Source of the DNA: Streptococcus suis
Lineage (GTDB): Bacteria; Bacillota; Bacilli; Lactobacillales; Streptococcaceae
Direction: 5' to 3'
NCBI RefSeq assembly: GCF_019856455.1
Contig: NZ_CP082205.1
Span: 1,240,001 to 1,304,000 of the forward strand
Length of the DNA: 64,000 nt
Shown: piece by piece, positions 38,454 through 47,687 of the stretch
How positions within the stretch are numbered: the first letter of the stretch is position 1
Layout: the number at the start of each line of letters is the position of its first letter
Position numbers and translations under genes: made by a program
The notes under the pieces: model-generated
Told to the model about the DNA's origin: nothing
The model's database searches: none
What the model saw: only the letters and a program-made list of their open reading frames with translations

Positions 38454-38951
38454 ATGTATCAAGATGAGGCGGGTTTCGGTCGGATTAGTAAAATTGGAAA
38501 GGCCTGGGCACCAAAAGGGGTGAGACCGCATGTACATAGCCACTATATTCGTGAGTATCGCTATTGCTATGGTGCTATTGATGCCCATACAGGAGAGTCC
38601 TTCTTCATTATCGCTGGGGGTTGCAATACAGATTGGATGAATGTTTTTCTCAAACAACTATCTGAAGCTTATCCTGACGATTATATTTTATTAGTGATGG
38701 ACAATGCCGTTTGGCATAAATCAAGTACCTTAGAGAAACCACATAATATTGGTTTTGAGTTTATTCCTCCCTATACTCCTGAAATGAATCCAATTGAACA
38801 AGTTTGGGCTGAGATTCGAAAGAGAGGGTTTAAGAATAAAGCTTTTAAAACACTAGATGATGTGATAAACAAGCTTCAAGAAGTGATACGAGAGTTAGAT
38901 TGGTCTATTTTAAAACCAATTGTTAGTAGACGATGGTTAAAAAACACTTGA
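38454..38951 (+). CDS. IS630 transposase, catalytic ORF (copy 1)
   Basis: 165 residues from ATG 38454, but the frame is open upstream and reads through KNSRRYHKVRL, so it is normally the second half of a fused protein. DDE residues appear in MYQDEAGFGR, LLVMDNAVWH and NPIEQVWAEIRKR. The identical frame arrangement in the second copy shows this is not a chance mutation after insertion. Confidence 0.85.
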   Translation: MYQDEAGFGRISKIGKAWAPKGVRPHVHSHYIREYRYCYGAIDAHTGESFFIIAGGCNTDWMNVFLKQLSEAYPDDYILLVMDNAVWHKSSTLEKPHNIGFEFIPPYTPEMNPIEQVWAEIRKRGFKNKAFKTLDDVINKLQEVIRELDWSILKPIVSRRWLKNT

Positions 38952-39516
38952 TTGGTTTGATTTTGATTTTTGTTGAGTATTAAATGGCCCATTCGGTGTC
39001 GGAAAGACTACTTTAGCAAATATATTACACAAACGAATAGAAAACTCATATCTCTATGATCCCGAGTTACTAGGTGATTTCTTACAACATCAATTACCTC
39101 AGACTGTATGTCCTGAAGATTTTCAAGATTATTCCATTTGGCGACAGAGTACTTATAAAATAGTATTTGATTTAGCGACTAAAACCGATAAGATTATTAT
39201 TATTCCCATGACAATCTATAAGAAAGAATATTATCAGGAGATTATTCAGCAATTGATACAGGATAAGATTCCTTTGGAACATTATATTTTGTTAGCTGAC
39301 AAAACAACCATTTTAGAACGTTTAGATAATCGAGTCAATGAAGACAACATCTGGGCCAAAAGACATCTTGATGTTTGTTTAAAATCTTTTGAAAGTCAGA
39401 TTCCAGGACAAAGGTTAAACACAGACAGTTTGAAGCCAGAAGATGTTGCAAGGGAGATAAAAAAACTCAGCGAGTTTATTTAGTTAGACGGGGAATTCGT
39501 TTAACTACCCACCTGC

Positions 39517-39547
39517 ATCTTTCCGAAAAACTATAATTTTCTTGAAA
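39517..39547 (+). other. difSL-like chromosome dimer resolution site
   Basis: A 31-base site matching from memory the streptococcal difSL bound by XerS: ATCTTTCCGAAAAACTA followed by TAATTTTCTTGAAA. It lies 52 bases upstream of xerS, as in other streptococci, and marks the replication terminus. Confidence 0.9.
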
Positions 39548-39599
39548 CTTATATAAGGTTATGCTATACTACTCATATAACAAAAATCAGGAGAAATAC

Positions 39600-40670
39600 A
39601 TGCGTCGTGAGTTATTACTAGAAAAAATTGAACAGCTAAAAGAAATCATGCCTTGGTATGTCTTGGAATATTACCAATCAAAGCTGGCTGTGCCTTACAG
39701 TTTCACAACCTTATATGAATACTTGAAAGAATACCGTCGTTTTTTTGAGTGGTTGCAGGATTCGGATTTGGTATCTGTGGAACGGATTGCTGACATTCCT
39801 CTGGATGTTCTGGAACATCTGACCAAGAAAGATATGGAGGCCTTTATTCTTTATCTGCGGGAGCGTCCCTTGCTGAACGCCAATACCACGCAGAATGGTG
39901 TGTCGCAGACCACCATTAACCGTACCCTCTCGGCCCTTTCTAGTCTCTTCAAGTATTTAACCGAAGAAGTGGAAAATGATCAGGGTGAGCCCTACTTCTA
40001 CCGCAATGTCATGAAGAAGGTGTCCACCAAGAAGAAGAAGGAAACCTTGGCGGCTCGGGCGGAGAATATCAAGCAGAAGCTCTTTTTGGGCGATGAAACG
40101 ATGGAGTTTTTGGACTATGTGGACAAGGAATACCAGGTCAATCTCTCCAAACGTGCCCTCTCCTCCTTCCAAAAAAATAAGGAACGAGACTTGGCGATTT
40201 TGGCACTTCTCTTGGCATCTGGTGTTCGTCTGTCTGAGGCGGTCAATCTGGACCTCCGTGATGTCAACCTCAAGATGATGATTATTGAGGTGACGCGTAA
40301 GGGTGGTAAACGGGACTCGGTCAATGTGGCTGGGTTTGCTAAGCCCTATTTGGAAGCCTATATGAGCATCCGTCAACAACGCTACAAGGCTGAGAAAACG
40401 GATACGGCCTTTTTCCTGTCTGAGTACCGTGGTCTGCCTAACCGCATCGACGCTTCTTCCATTGAGAAAATGGTGGCTAAGTATTCTGCGGACTTCAAGA
40501 TACGCGTAACCCCCCACAAACTCCGTCACACCTTAGCAACTCGGCTCTACGACGCCACCAAGTCGCAAGTTCTGGTCAGTCACCAACTGGGCCATGCCAA
40601 TACCCAAGTCACTGACCTCTATACCCATATCGTCAACGATGAGCAAAAAAATGCTCTGGATAAATTATAA
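39600..40670 (+). CDS. xerS: Tyrosine recombinase XerS
   Basis: 356 residues from ATG 39600 ([13 protein letters not shown]), the family length, with CAGGAG upstream; an earlier ATG at 39561 lies in the promoter. XerS alone resolves chromosome dimers at difSL in streptococci. Catalytic residues: Arg in [10 protein letters not shown], Lys in [36 protein letters not shown] with the nucleophilic Tyr. An extended -10 TGC-TATACT lies just after the dif site, so binding of XerS could affect its own transcription. Confidence 0.96.
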   Translation: MRRELLLEKIEQLKEIMPWYVLEYYQSKLAVPYSFTTLYEYLKEYRRFFEWLQDSDLVSVERIADIPLDVLEHLTKKDMEAFILYLRERPLLNANTTQNGVSQTTINRTLSALSSLFKYLTEEVENDQGEPYFYRNVMKKVSTKKKKETLAARAENIKQKLFLGDETMEFLDYVDKEYQVNLSKRALSSFQKNKERDLAILALLLASGVRLSEAVNLDLRDVNLKMMIIEVTRKGGKRDSVNVAGFAKPYLEAYMSIRQQRYKAEKTDTAFFLSEYRGLPNRIDASSIEKMVAKYSADFKIRVTPHKLRHTLATRLYDATKSQVLVSHQLGHANTQVTDLYTHIVNDEQKNALDKL

Positions 40671-40700
40671 TTTTGCGTAAAATAAATTATGTAAAAATTC

Positions 40701-40730
40701 AAGGAGTAAGCGAAAACTTACTCCTTTTTC
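40701..40730 (+). terminator. Bidirectional terminator between xerS and the phosphohexomutase gene
   Basis: GGAGTAAG (40703-40710) pairs with CTTACTCC (40717-40724), T run on one side and A run on the other, between convergent genes. Confidence 0.85.
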
Positions 40731-40732
40731 CA

Positions 40733-42241
40733 TTAAATCAATGCTTTCAATTTTTCCTGATTGACTGCTGGGTACTGGTCCAAAAAGGCTGAGAGAGTTT
40801 GTAAAACAGCAGGAATATAGCCAGTCTGATCATTCTCCACTTGCAAGACCAAGAGCGGCTCGTGGAGGCTCATACGGAGCAAGAGCCAGCCGTCACCATA
40901 AGGCTCGGTCAGGTCAAACCGCACCCCTTCTTCGTTTTCTGGGTTAAAAGCAAAGCCTTCGAGGCTGTTTTGGCGGAGGTCAGCAATGACCTGTTCACCA
41001 AGTGCTCGATAGTCTGCCACTTCTAATTTGAAACGCACTTCTTGAGTTTCCAGTGGTTGTTTAAGCTGGGCAATCAAGTCGTCCAAGGACTTGCCTTCCG
41101 CTTGCAGTTGTGGTAAGAGCATGAGAATCTTAGCCGCCACATTGGTTCCGTCATCGAGGAAGTAATTTTCCTTAAAGGCAGCATGTCCAGAGGTTTCGAT
41201 AGCCAACTGGCAATCAACTCCCTCTTGATTGGCTAAAATAGCACGGTTGATGACATTACGGTAACCTGAAATATAGCGGATTTGCTTACCGCCAAGACTT
41301 TCGATAAAGATTTTCAGGTGTTCAGTTGTTGGGGAATTGGTCACAATGCTGGTTCCTGGATGTTCAGCTAGGATAATCTGGCTGAGAACGGCAATCAGGT
41401 TGTTACGATTGAGAATTTCTCCTGACTTGGTGACCAGGGCGGCACGGTCAACGTCGGTATCAAAGATAATGCCTAGGTCTGCACCTTGCTTCAAGACAGC
41501 CTGACGAATGCTTTCCATAGCTTCCTTGTTATCTGGGTTTGGAACATGGTTTGGGAAGGTGCCGTCTGGGTCTAGGAATTGTGAACCAGTGGTATCTGCT
41601 CCCAATTCTGCCAACACTTTCTCAGCAAAAAATCCGCCTGCACCGTTTCCAGCATCGACGATGATATTAAGACCTGTCAGTGGTTTTTCTTGTCCGGCAC
41701 AGGCTGAGCGAATTTTGCCTACGAGGTCTTGGGAGTAAGGCGTCATCAGATCTGCGGTGATTACACTTCCAAGGGAAGAAGCTGGCAAATCTTCACTATG
41801 TGAGAGGATGAAGTCAATATCTTCATGTTCTGCTCCGCCATTTTCCGAAAAAATCTTAATGCCGTTGAAGTAATAGGGCAGGTGGCTGGCAGTGATCATG
41901 ACACCAGCGTGGCACTTGAACTGAGGATACTGGGTGCTCATGAAGAGGGCTGGCGTGGTGGCCATGCCAAAGTCAATCAGCTGAACGCCCAGACGAACGG
42001 CTTCTTCTGTAAAGGCTGCGACCAAGTCTGGACCGCTGAGGCGGCTATCTCGGCCGATACCAATCTTGAGTTGTCCTACTTGATAGGCTTGAGCAAGTTC
42101 TGGCTTCTGAGTTAGCCAATGAATCAGTCCGCGGACGATTTCCTTGGTGGCTTGTGGCGTGAGATTGACGGCATATTCGTCTGTAGCGATAGCAATTCCA
42201 CGAATATCTGATCCATTTTGCAAGACGTGATGATGGGACAT
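40733..42241 (-). CDS. Phosphomannomutase/phosphoglucomutase family phosphohexomutase
   Basis: 502 residues. Moves phosphate between C1 and C6 of a hexose through a phosphoserine. The phosphoserine is Ser119 in MITASHLP; the metal loop reads DTDVDRAAL; the sugar-binding ETSGH lies near 350. Specificity for mannose or glucose is not settled by sequence. It faces xerS convergently and is the first of the predominantly minus-strand genes after the terminus. GGAGGTTAC precedes the start. Confidence 0.9.
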   Translation of the reverse strand: MSHHHVLQNGSDIRGIAIATDEYAVNLTPQATKEIVRGLIHWLTQKPELAQAYQVGQLKIGIGRDSRLSGPDLVAAFTEEAVRLGVQLIDFGMATTPALFMSTQYPQFKCHAGVMITASHLPYYFNGIKIFSENGGAEHEDIDFILSHSEDLPASSLGSVITADLMTPYSQDLVGKIRSACAGQEKPLTGLNIIVDAGNGAGGFFAEKVLAELGADTTGSQFLDPDGTFPNHVPNPDNKEAMESIRQAVLKQGADLGIIFDTDVDRAALVTKSGEILNRNNLIAVLSQIILAEHPGTSIVTNSPTTEHLKIFIESLGGKQIRYISGYRNVINRAILANQEGVDCQLAIETSGHAAFKENYFLDDGTNVAAKILMLLPQLQAEGKSLDDLIAQLKQPLETQEVRFKLEVADYRALGEQVIADLRQNSLEGFAFNPENEEGVRFDLTEPYGDGWLLLRMSLHEPLLVLQVENDQTGYIPAVLQTLSAFLDQYPAVNQEKLKALI

Positions 42242-42299
42242 AGTAACCTCCTAATTCAAACTATGTCAAGTATATCATAATTTAAAGCGGTTTCAAAAT

Positions 42300-42330
42300 T
42301 AAAAAAGCACAGTTTTTACTGTACTTTTGT
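42300..42330 (-). terminator. Terminator at the end of the sensor kinase gene
   Basis: On the minus strand AGTACAG and CTGTGCT pair, followed by TTTTTT. It overlaps the kinase stop. Confidence 0.75.
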
Positions 42331-43257
42331 GATGCTTACAGTTGTCCCAATTTCCAGTTGACTTTCCACGGAAATAGCTAGTTCCAACTGATTCAAGACC
42401 CGCTTGGTCAGATACAATCCAAATCCTGTCGCTTTTTGGTGTTCACGGCCATTAAAACCTGTAAATCCCTCATCAAACAGACGTGGAATATCTTCTGCCA
42501 AAATGCCAATTCCCGTATCGGAAATGGAAATCCCCTCATTCAATTCAATGACTACCTTACCACCAGTCTTATTGTACTTGAGGGCGTTGTCGATAATCTG
42601 TGATAGGGCAAAACTAAGCCACTTTCTGTCGGTTTTCAGTAGCCAATTTCCATTGATGATCACTGAAATGTCTTTTTGCAAGAACTGGTTGCGGTATTTT
42701 TTCACCACTTCCACCACTACTTCTCTGCCTTCCACCTGCTCAAATCGAAAATCGCTGGAATGACTGGTCAGCTTGAGATAGTTGAGGAGATTGGCCATGT
42801 AATTATCCAACCGCAAAAGCTGATGGTCGACATCCTGCTGGTTGAGATTGTCAGTCTGGCTCATCAAAGACAGGGCAGCTAAAGGTACCTTCATCTGATG
42901 GGACCACATTTTGACCATAGCTTGCAGGTCTTCTTCACATGACTTATAATCCAGGAGCTGCTCCCGCGTCGCCTCCTTCTCCGCTTCAATCAAGTTGAGA
43001 TAGGCAAGGTCCACAGGCTTATTAAGCAGGGGCAGAGCTTCTTCATGGACATAGTCTTCCAAGGCTCTCATGCGGTTGCGAAACTTCCAGAAAAGTCCTG
43101 CAGTCAGTAGGGTTAAGAGGGTTAGGGACAATAGCAGAGCGTTTTGCAGGAATTCTGTGGGGAGTTGGTAAAGATAGAAGAGCAAGATAAAACTAGTAGC
43201 CAGAACAATGTAGGAGAAGTAAAAACTCCGATATTCACGGATAAATTTTGTTATCAT
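42316..43257 (-). CDS. Bce-type intramembrane-sensing histidine kinase
   Basis: 313 residues. Two helices (about 12-30 and 36-58) with only a few residues between them, so no extracellular sensor: the BceS layout in which the kinase reads the state of its ABC transporter. Phospho-His is His120 in MWSHQMKVPL. ATPase motifs DNALKYNK, DTGIGI and GFGLYL are intact. It overlaps the regulator gene by 4 bases. Its partner transporter lies just upstream in the same orientation. Confidence 0.9.
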   Translation of the reverse strand: MITKFIREYRSFYFSYIVLATSFILLFYLYQLPTEFLQNALLLSLTLLTLLTAGLFWKFRNRMRALEDYVHEEALPLLNKPVDLAYLNLIEAEKEATREQLLDYKSCEEDLQAMVKMWSHQMKVPLAALSLMSQTDNLNQQDVDHQLLRLDNYMANLLNYLKLTSHSSDFRFEQVEGREVVVEVVKKYRNQFLQKDISVIINGNWLLKTDRKWLSFALSQIIDNALKYNKTGGKVVIELNEGISISDTGIGILAEDIPRLFDEGFTGFNGREHQKATGFGLYLTKRVLNQLELAISVESQLEIGTTVSITKVQ

Positions 43258-43928
43258 TTGACCAAGTACCCCACACCACGAACCGTATGGATACGTTCAA
43301 AACCGACCTCGCTCACCTTCTTACGCAGTCTGGTCATGTTTACATTGAGCGTGTTCTGGTCGATAAATTCTTCATTTTCCCAGAGTTTTTCCAAAAGTTC
43401 TTCCTTGCTGACAATCTGCCCTTGTCTTTCTAGTAAGGCGGACAAAATCTTGGTTTCCGTAGGAGACAATTGAACCTGTTCCGATTCGTTTGTAAATCGT
43501 CCGTCTAAACTAAGTTGAAACTGGTCAATTGACAAATCAGTTGATTTGCTGAATTGATTGACCCGACGCAGGAAGGCTCCGATTTTGGCATCCAAAACCC
43601 CTAGTGAAAAAGGCTTGGAAACAAAATCATCGCCACCCATGTTCATGGCCATAACTGCATTCATCTCATCATCGCTAGAAGAGATAAAGATAATGGGCAT
43701 GGTCATGGTTTTACGGATTTCTGTCGTCCAGTAAAAACCGTTGTAATAAGGTAGGCTAATGTCCATCAGCACCAAGTCTGGCTTGAGTTCCGCAACTTCC
43801 TGACTAACTGCTCGGAAATTCTGCACACTTTCTACCTGATACGATTTTCCCAGATGCTGCTTCAAGAGCTGGACAATCATCTCATCATCTTCAACAATAT
43901 AAATCTTCTCTTTTTTCATCATCTTCAT
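43254..43928 (-). CDS. Response regulator, OmpR/PhoB family (BceR-like)
   Basis: 224 residues. Receiver domain with Asp56 (VLMDISLP) and Lys105 (VSKPF), then a winged helix with the LSPTETKILSALLERQG and VRGVGYLVK motifs. Start at 43928 is uncertain because no strong ribosome binding site is seen and two ATG lie in the first four codons. Inferred target: the CTGTAAG direct repeats upstream of the lipoprotein-transporter genes. Confidence 0.9.
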   Translation of the reverse strand: MKMMKKEKIYIVEDDEMIVQLLKQHLGKSYQVESVQNFRAVSQEVAELKPDLVLMDISLPYYNGFYWTTEIRKTMTMPIIFISSSDDEMNAVMAMNMGGDDFVSKPFSLGVLDAKIGAFLRRVNQFSKSTDLSIDQFQLSLDGRFTNESEQVQLSPTETKILSALLERQGQIVSKEELLEKLWENEEFIDQNTLNVNMTRLRKKVSEVGFERIHTVRGVGYLVK

Positions 43929-43932
43929 TCTG

Positions 43933-43960
43933 CAAAAGCCAGGACACAGGTCTTGGCTTT
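43933..43960 (-). terminator. Hairpin between toxin gene and response regulator
   Basis: AAAGCCAaGAC pairs with GTCcTGGCTTTT, directly after the toxin stop and ending close to the regulator start. Confidence 0.5.
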
Positions 43961-44227
43961 TTATTTATATACTTCTTTTCGATGCCCGACTTCAAGGGCT
44001 GTTACGATCAATTTATCATCTTCAATGCAGACGATGACCCTGTAATTGCCGATACGGTACCGCCATTGGCCAGAACGATTGGCAGTCAAGGCTTTTCCGT
44101 ATTGTCTGGGGTTGTCAGTCACATGACTGGACAGGTAGTTGGTAATCTGTTTTTGGGTAAATTTGTCCAACTTTTTCAACTGTTTAATAAAACGACTAGT
44201 CGGTACGAGTTTATAACAGGTCTTCAT
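43961..44227 (-). CDS. RelE/ParE-family toxin
   Basis: 88 residues, very basic in the first half, with the compact RelE fold pattern: SRFIKQLKKLDKFTQKQI, then QWRYRIGNYRVIVCIEDDKLIVTALEVGHRKEVY. The Arg-x-Gly-x-Tyr-Arg strand and final His-Arg-x-x-Val-Tyr are typical of RelE/YafQ mRNA interferases. Overlaps the antitoxin gene by 17 bases, the usual translational coupling of such modules. Confidence 0.88.
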   Translation of the reverse strand: MKTCYKLVPTSRFIKQLKKLDKFTQKQITNYLSSHVTDNPRQYGKALTANRSGQWRYRIGNYRVIVCIEDDKLIVTALEVGHRKEVYK

Positions 44228-44462
44228 CCGTCAACCCCAACTCTTCCAACATTTCCTCCCAGCTAATCGGCTCAATTCCATTCGCCAAGTCTTCTTGGTA
44301 TTCTGCCCAAGCAATGTCAGCCACACGGGCATCGTATTCATCTTCAAGGGCTTCAAGGGTTTTAGTCCGAATGAGTTCTGACAAACTGACACCTTCAAAC
44401 TTTGCCATAGCCTGCATAAATAGCTTGTCCTGCTCAGAAACTTTCAATGTAATAGCTGCCAT
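44211..44462 (-). CDS. RelB-like antitoxin
   Basis: 83 residues. The N-terminus (AAITLKVSEQDKLFMQAMAKFEGVSLSEL) has the ribbon-helix-helix pattern that binds DNA as a dimer; the acidic tail (WEEMLEELGLTDEDLL) would wrap the basic toxin. GAGGTGAG precedes the start. A 20-base palindrome with an embedded -10 lies just upstream and is the expected autoregulatory operator. Confidence 0.88.
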   Translation of the reverse strand: MAAITLKVSEQDKLFMQAMAKFEGVSLSELIRTKTLEALEDEYDARVADIAWAEYQEDLANGIEPISWEEMLEELGLTDEDLL

Positions 44463-44488
44463 TTTCTCACCTCTTCGAGTATTCCTTT

Positions 44489-44508
44489 GGTATTACCATT
44501 GTAACACC
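44489..44508 (-). promoter_or_regulatory. Palindromic operator and -10 of the toxin-antitoxin module
   Basis: GGTGTTACAATGGTAATACC is a near-perfect 8-4-8 inverted repeat. It contains TGT-TACAAT, an extended -10, so antitoxin binding would block the promoter. Confidence 0.65.
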
Positions 44509-44518
44509 ATTTCCCTGA

Positions 44519-44553
44519 AAAAGCAAGAAATCTCGCACAAGGCGAGACTTCTT
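44519..44553 (-). terminator. Terminator after the Bce-type permease gene
   Basis: GTCTCGC pairs with GCGAGAT on the minus strand, followed by T-rich sequence. It separates the transporter from the toxin-antitoxin pair. Confidence 0.7.
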
Positions 44554-46524
44554 CTACCGTTCAATAATACGATAATAGGTGCGACTGGTCCACTTGTAAA
44601 TGACAAAGTAAATCAGAGCGACTGCCAGTAGGGTGATGCCGCTGACTGTGTAAATCATTAGTGATGAGGTAACACCAAAACTCAGTAGCATTTGCTTGAG
44701 CATGACAAGGGCGATGACAAAGTGTAGGGTCGCCATGACCAAAGGCATAAAGAAGACCGTAAGTGTTTGGGAGTTAATGGTCTTTTTGACCGCTGCTGCA
44801 CTCATGCCCACTTCTTGTAGAATCTTGTAGGATTTCTTGTCTTCATGTCCTTCTGAGTACTGCTTGTAGTAGATAATCAAGGCTGCACCAAGTAGGAAAC
44901 TAATCCCCAGCAAGAAACCAGTGAAGAGGAAACCGCCTGTAAAGCCCATGAGCATATTGTTGAAGTCTGTTCGTTGCATGATATTTCCGACATATTCCTC
45001 ATTTTCATTGGAAATAGTATAAATATTACCTGCCTGCTCACCAACTGTTGCTACTTCTTCCTTGGTCAAATCAGTAAAGACACGGTAGTCAAGGCTAACA
45101 AGATAGCCTTGCGGATTATTGGACTCATAATACTTACGAACAGCATCCAATACTGTGTCATCACTGACTACCATAACGGCGGCATTTAGCGTATTGATGA
45201 TGTCTGGGAAAATAGCCTGGTCAAGATTGGCTACATTCTCAAAGGTTTGCTCGCCCAAAACGAGCTTCTTCAGCGATGGTTTTTCGCTCGGACGCATAAA
45301 AGCAACTTGATTGGCAGCTAGCTCAGGCAGGTCATTGCCCAACTTCCTGAAATCATCTTGGGTGATGAAGTAGGTAAAGGCCATTTTGCTAAAATCTGGA
45401 TTGGAAATGGTTTCTGGGCTAATGACAATCTCTTCGCCACCATCATAGACCAAGCCAGCTTGATAGGTCAGGTAGGATAGATTGTCATTGGCTTTTTCTG
45501 GGAAATGGCTGAACACCGATTGCTGATAGGCAGCTTCACCTTGACTTCTATCCGAAACAGGATAGGTAATAGATGTTTCCTTGGGATATAGTGCACCTGT
45601 CATACTGCTCATGCCTGTATAAAGGGAGGTTGTGGTCGCAATGGTCACAAAGGCCATAACCGCAAGCAGTGTGATATTGGCCAAACCCGTTGCGTGCTGC
45701 TTCATCCGGAAAATCATCTGCGATGTCGTAATGAAATGCTCTGGCGTATAGAAATACCGCTTGTTTTTCCGACGAGTCTTCAAATACCAAGTCATAAAGC
45801 TGATGTAGAACAGATAGGTCCCCGCAATGACAAAGAGCACAGCGATAAAGAACCGATAGATAACAGCTAGACCTTCTGCTTTAGATGAAAGTGATAGGTA
45901 GTATCCAACACCCAGTCCCACTACACCAAGGGCAGCCAGAAGGACATTGCCACGTGGCTCCTTCTCCCCCTTCTCGCTGGCACGGAACAAAATCAGCGGA
46001 CTGGTCTTGCCAATGGTCCGAATGGCTAGCAATTCTAAGAGAAAGAAAATACCAGCAAAGAGAAAGGCGGTCATGACAAAGGCCAGAGGATCTATTCCAA
46101 AATGCAAATCACTATAATGTGTTATATTGACAAAAATCAAGTAGAGAACATTTGAAAAAACTCCAGCTAAGACAGAACCAAGAACCACAACTAGCAAGAA
46201 AATCATCATCAATTCGAGGCTAGCTATCAAGGCTACTTTTTTCTTGTTCATCCCCAGCATGTTATAGAGACCCAATTCCCTCGCCCGTTGTTTCATCAAG
46301 AAATTAAAGCTATAAATCTCCATAATGACCGAGAAAATGGTTAGAACAACAACACCAAGACCGATAGAAATGGCACCTGAGCCCATGGTCTTCATTACTG
46401 GACTCAGCATGAGTAAGAACATGGAACAAATCAAGGTAAAGAGAACCAGACTGGCTAAAACGAAGGGAGCAAAAACACCCATGGATTTTCGGATATTTTG
46501 CCCAGCAAGTTTGAGGTAAAACAT
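44554..46524 (-). CDS. Bce-type ABC transporter permease (FtsX-like)
   Basis: 656 residues with ten predicted helices and one large extracellular domain between helices 7 and 8 (about residues 310-510), the BceB architecture. Such permeases pair with an MacB-like ATPase to release peptide antibiotics from lipid II-cycle targets and to signal to their kinase. Begins immediately after the ATPase stop with GGGGTGAG as ribosome binding site. Intact. Confidence 0.92.
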   Translation of the reverse strand: MFYLKLAGQNIRKSMGVFAPFVLASLVLFTLICSMFLLMLSPVMKTMGSGAISIGLGVVVLTIFSVIMEIYSFNFLMKQRARELGLYNMLGMNKKKVALIASLELMMIFLLVVVLGSVLAGVFSNVLYLIFVNITHYSDLHFGIDPLAFVMTAFLFAGIFFLLELLAIRTIGKTSPLILFRASEKGEKEPRGNVLLAALGVVGLGVGYYLSLSSKAEGLAVIYRFFIAVLFVIAGTYLFYISFMTWYLKTRRKNKRYFYTPEHFITTSQMIFRMKQHATGLANITLLAVMAFVTIATTTSLYTGMSSMTGALYPKETSITYPVSDRSQGEAAYQQSVFSHFPEKANDNLSYLTYQAGLVYDGGEEIVISPETISNPDFSKMAFTYFITQDDFRKLGNDLPELAANQVAFMRPSEKPSLKKLVLGEQTFENVANLDQAIFPDIINTLNAAVMVVSDDTVLDAVRKYYESNNPQGYLVSLDYRVFTDLTKEEVATVGEQAGNIYTISNENEEYVGNIMQRTDFNNMLMGFTGGFLFTGFLLGISFLLGAALIIYYKQYSEGHEDKKSYKILQEVGMSAAAVKKTINSQTLTVFFMPLVMATLHFVIALVMLKQMLLSFGVTSSLMIYTVSGITLLAVALIYFVIYKWTSRTYYRIIER

Positions 46525-47277
46525 CTACTCACCCCCTAAAAGTGCAGACATATTGAGTGAAATTTCCTTGGCAAAGTCTTGATTGCTCTTGTCTGCCTTG
46601 TACAATTGGTGGAAAATGCGACCATCTTTGATAAAGAGTACCCGTTTGGCGTGACTAGCCGCATTGGCCGAGTGGGTCACCATGAGAATGGTTTGACCGT
46701 CACGGTTAATCTCTTCAAACAAATTCAGCAAGTCTTCCGAATTGCGGTAATCTAGGGCAGCTGTCGGTTCGTCCGCTAGAACAATCTGTGGCTGGGTAAT
46801 CAAACTACGAGCAATGGCCACGCGCTGCTTTTGTCCACCAGATAGTTCAAAAGGACGTTTTTTCAGCAAATCTTGAATGCGTAGTTTTGGCGCCAGAGCT
46901 TTCAAACCTTTCTCCATTTCTTGATGACTAGCGCGAGCCAAAACCAGTGGTAAAAAGATATTGTCTTGGATAGAAAGAGTATCTAAGAGGTTAAAATCTT
47001 GGAAGACAAAGCCTAGATTACGCAAACGGAAATCGGCCAACTTGCTTTCCTTGATTTTGGTGATGTCTTGATTGTTTAAGATAACAGAACCTCTCGTAGG
47101 CTTGTCTAAGGTCGCAAGGATGTTGAGCAAAGTCGTCTTACCTGATCCACTTTCACCCATGATGGCGATAAACTCGCCCTCTTCTACCTTAAAATCCACA
47201 TCTTGCAAGGCACGAGTTTCCTCTTTCGAAAAGCGCGTGCGGTAAACTTTTTCTAAATGATTGATTTCTAATAACAT
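46525..47277 (-). CDS. Bce-type ABC transporter ATPase
   Basis: 250 residues. Walker A GESGSGKT at 41-48, signature LSGGQKQR from 144, Walker [13 protein letters not shown] near 165-176, and switch His in MVTHSANAA. Matches the MacB/LolD/BceA group. Co-translated with the permease and preceded within 8 bases by the lipoprotein gene. Confidence 0.93.
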   Translation of the reverse strand: MLLEINHLEKVYRTRFSKEETRALQDVDFKVEEGEFIAIMGESGSGKTTLLNILATLDKPTRGSVILNNQDITKIKESKLADFRLRNLGFVFQDFNLLDTLSIQDNIFLPLVLARASHQEMEKGLKALAPKLRIQDLLKKRPFELSGGQKQRVAIARSLITQPQIVLADEPTAALDYRNSEDLLNLFEEINRDGQTILMVTHSANAASHAKRVLFIKDGRIFHQLYKADKSNQDFAKEISLNMSALLGGE

Positions 47278-47285
47278 AGTTACTC

Positions 47286-47675
47286 CTAATTGTTTTCTTT
47301 GGATAAATCAACTGCATCAAGTAATGCTTGATAGTCGATTCGGTCTGATTCAGCAATATTATCTTCTAAGTCCACTTTATAATAACCATCTTGAACACCA
47401 ATGGCCCATTCCTTGCTAGTGGTTATATAGAGATTATTCAAGGATACCGTCGTTTTCACTGCCCCTTCCTCTTGAACAACAGGCCATTCCATAAACTTGG
47501 CTTCTGTTCCTCGAATACTATCTTCGGCAACTTCCTGCTTGCTAACGGCATAGTCTTTTCCCTTGTAATGGAAAGTTTGATAGCCCTCATCAAAGCTAAG
47601 GTCTGCTGAAGAGGAAGAGCAAGCGGTTAGCATTATACTGCCCAAAGCTAGCAAGCCAAATGCTTTCTTTTTCAT
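47286..47675 (-). CDS. NisI-like lantibiotic immunity lipoprotein
   Basis: 129 residues with a signal peptide and lipobox LTAC (Cys19). The mature part follows the NisI pattern I recall from Lactococcus: FDEGYQTFHYKGKDYAVSK, then a V-x-LNN-x-Y strand and GVQDGYYKVD. NisI has two such domains; this protein has one. NisI-type lipoproteins sequester nisin at the membrane. It lies directly upstream of the Bce transporter, which argues for a joint role in antimicrobial peptide resistance. The substrate is unknown. Confidence 0.75.
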   Translation of the reverse strand: MKKKAFGLLALGSIMLTACSSSSADLSFDEGYQTFHYKGKDYAVSKQEVAEDSIRGTEAKFMEWPVVQEEGAVKTTVSLNNLYITTSKEWAIGVQDGYYKVDLEDNIAESDRIDYQALLDAVDLSKENN

Positions 47676-47687
47676 AGTTTCCTCCCT

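Larger units (their letters stand above)
37876..38982 (+). mobile_element. IS630-family insertion sequence, copy 1
   Basis: Element 37878-38980 (1103 bases) starts TACTGTTC and ends TTGAGTAT, with imperfect inverted ends, flanked by duplicated TA (37876-37877, 38981-38982). TA duplication is the IS630 rule. It is nearly identical to the copy at 57297-58400 apart from six clustered substitutions and one T. Confidence 0.9.
37863..39483 (+). pseudogene. TmrB-like P-loop nucleotide-binding protein, disrupted by IS630
   Basis: GAAAGGA and ATG at 37863 begin MIIWL, then IS630 intervenes. Removing 37878-38980 and one TA copy joins TTA directly to AATGGCCCATTCGGTGTC. This gives MIIWLNGPFGVGKTT, a textbook P-loop start of TmrB-like kinases and ATPases, and the frame runs on without a stop to 39483 (171 residues). 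TmrB-type proteins include tunicamycin-resistance factors, but function here is not established. The insertion after codon 5 should abolish expression unless an internal start is used. Confidence 0.85.

Noticed and set aside
39957..40529. 190-codon minus-strand open frame inside xerS
   Set aside because: Antisense to conserved recombinase motifs; no start signals; composition is the mirror of xerS.
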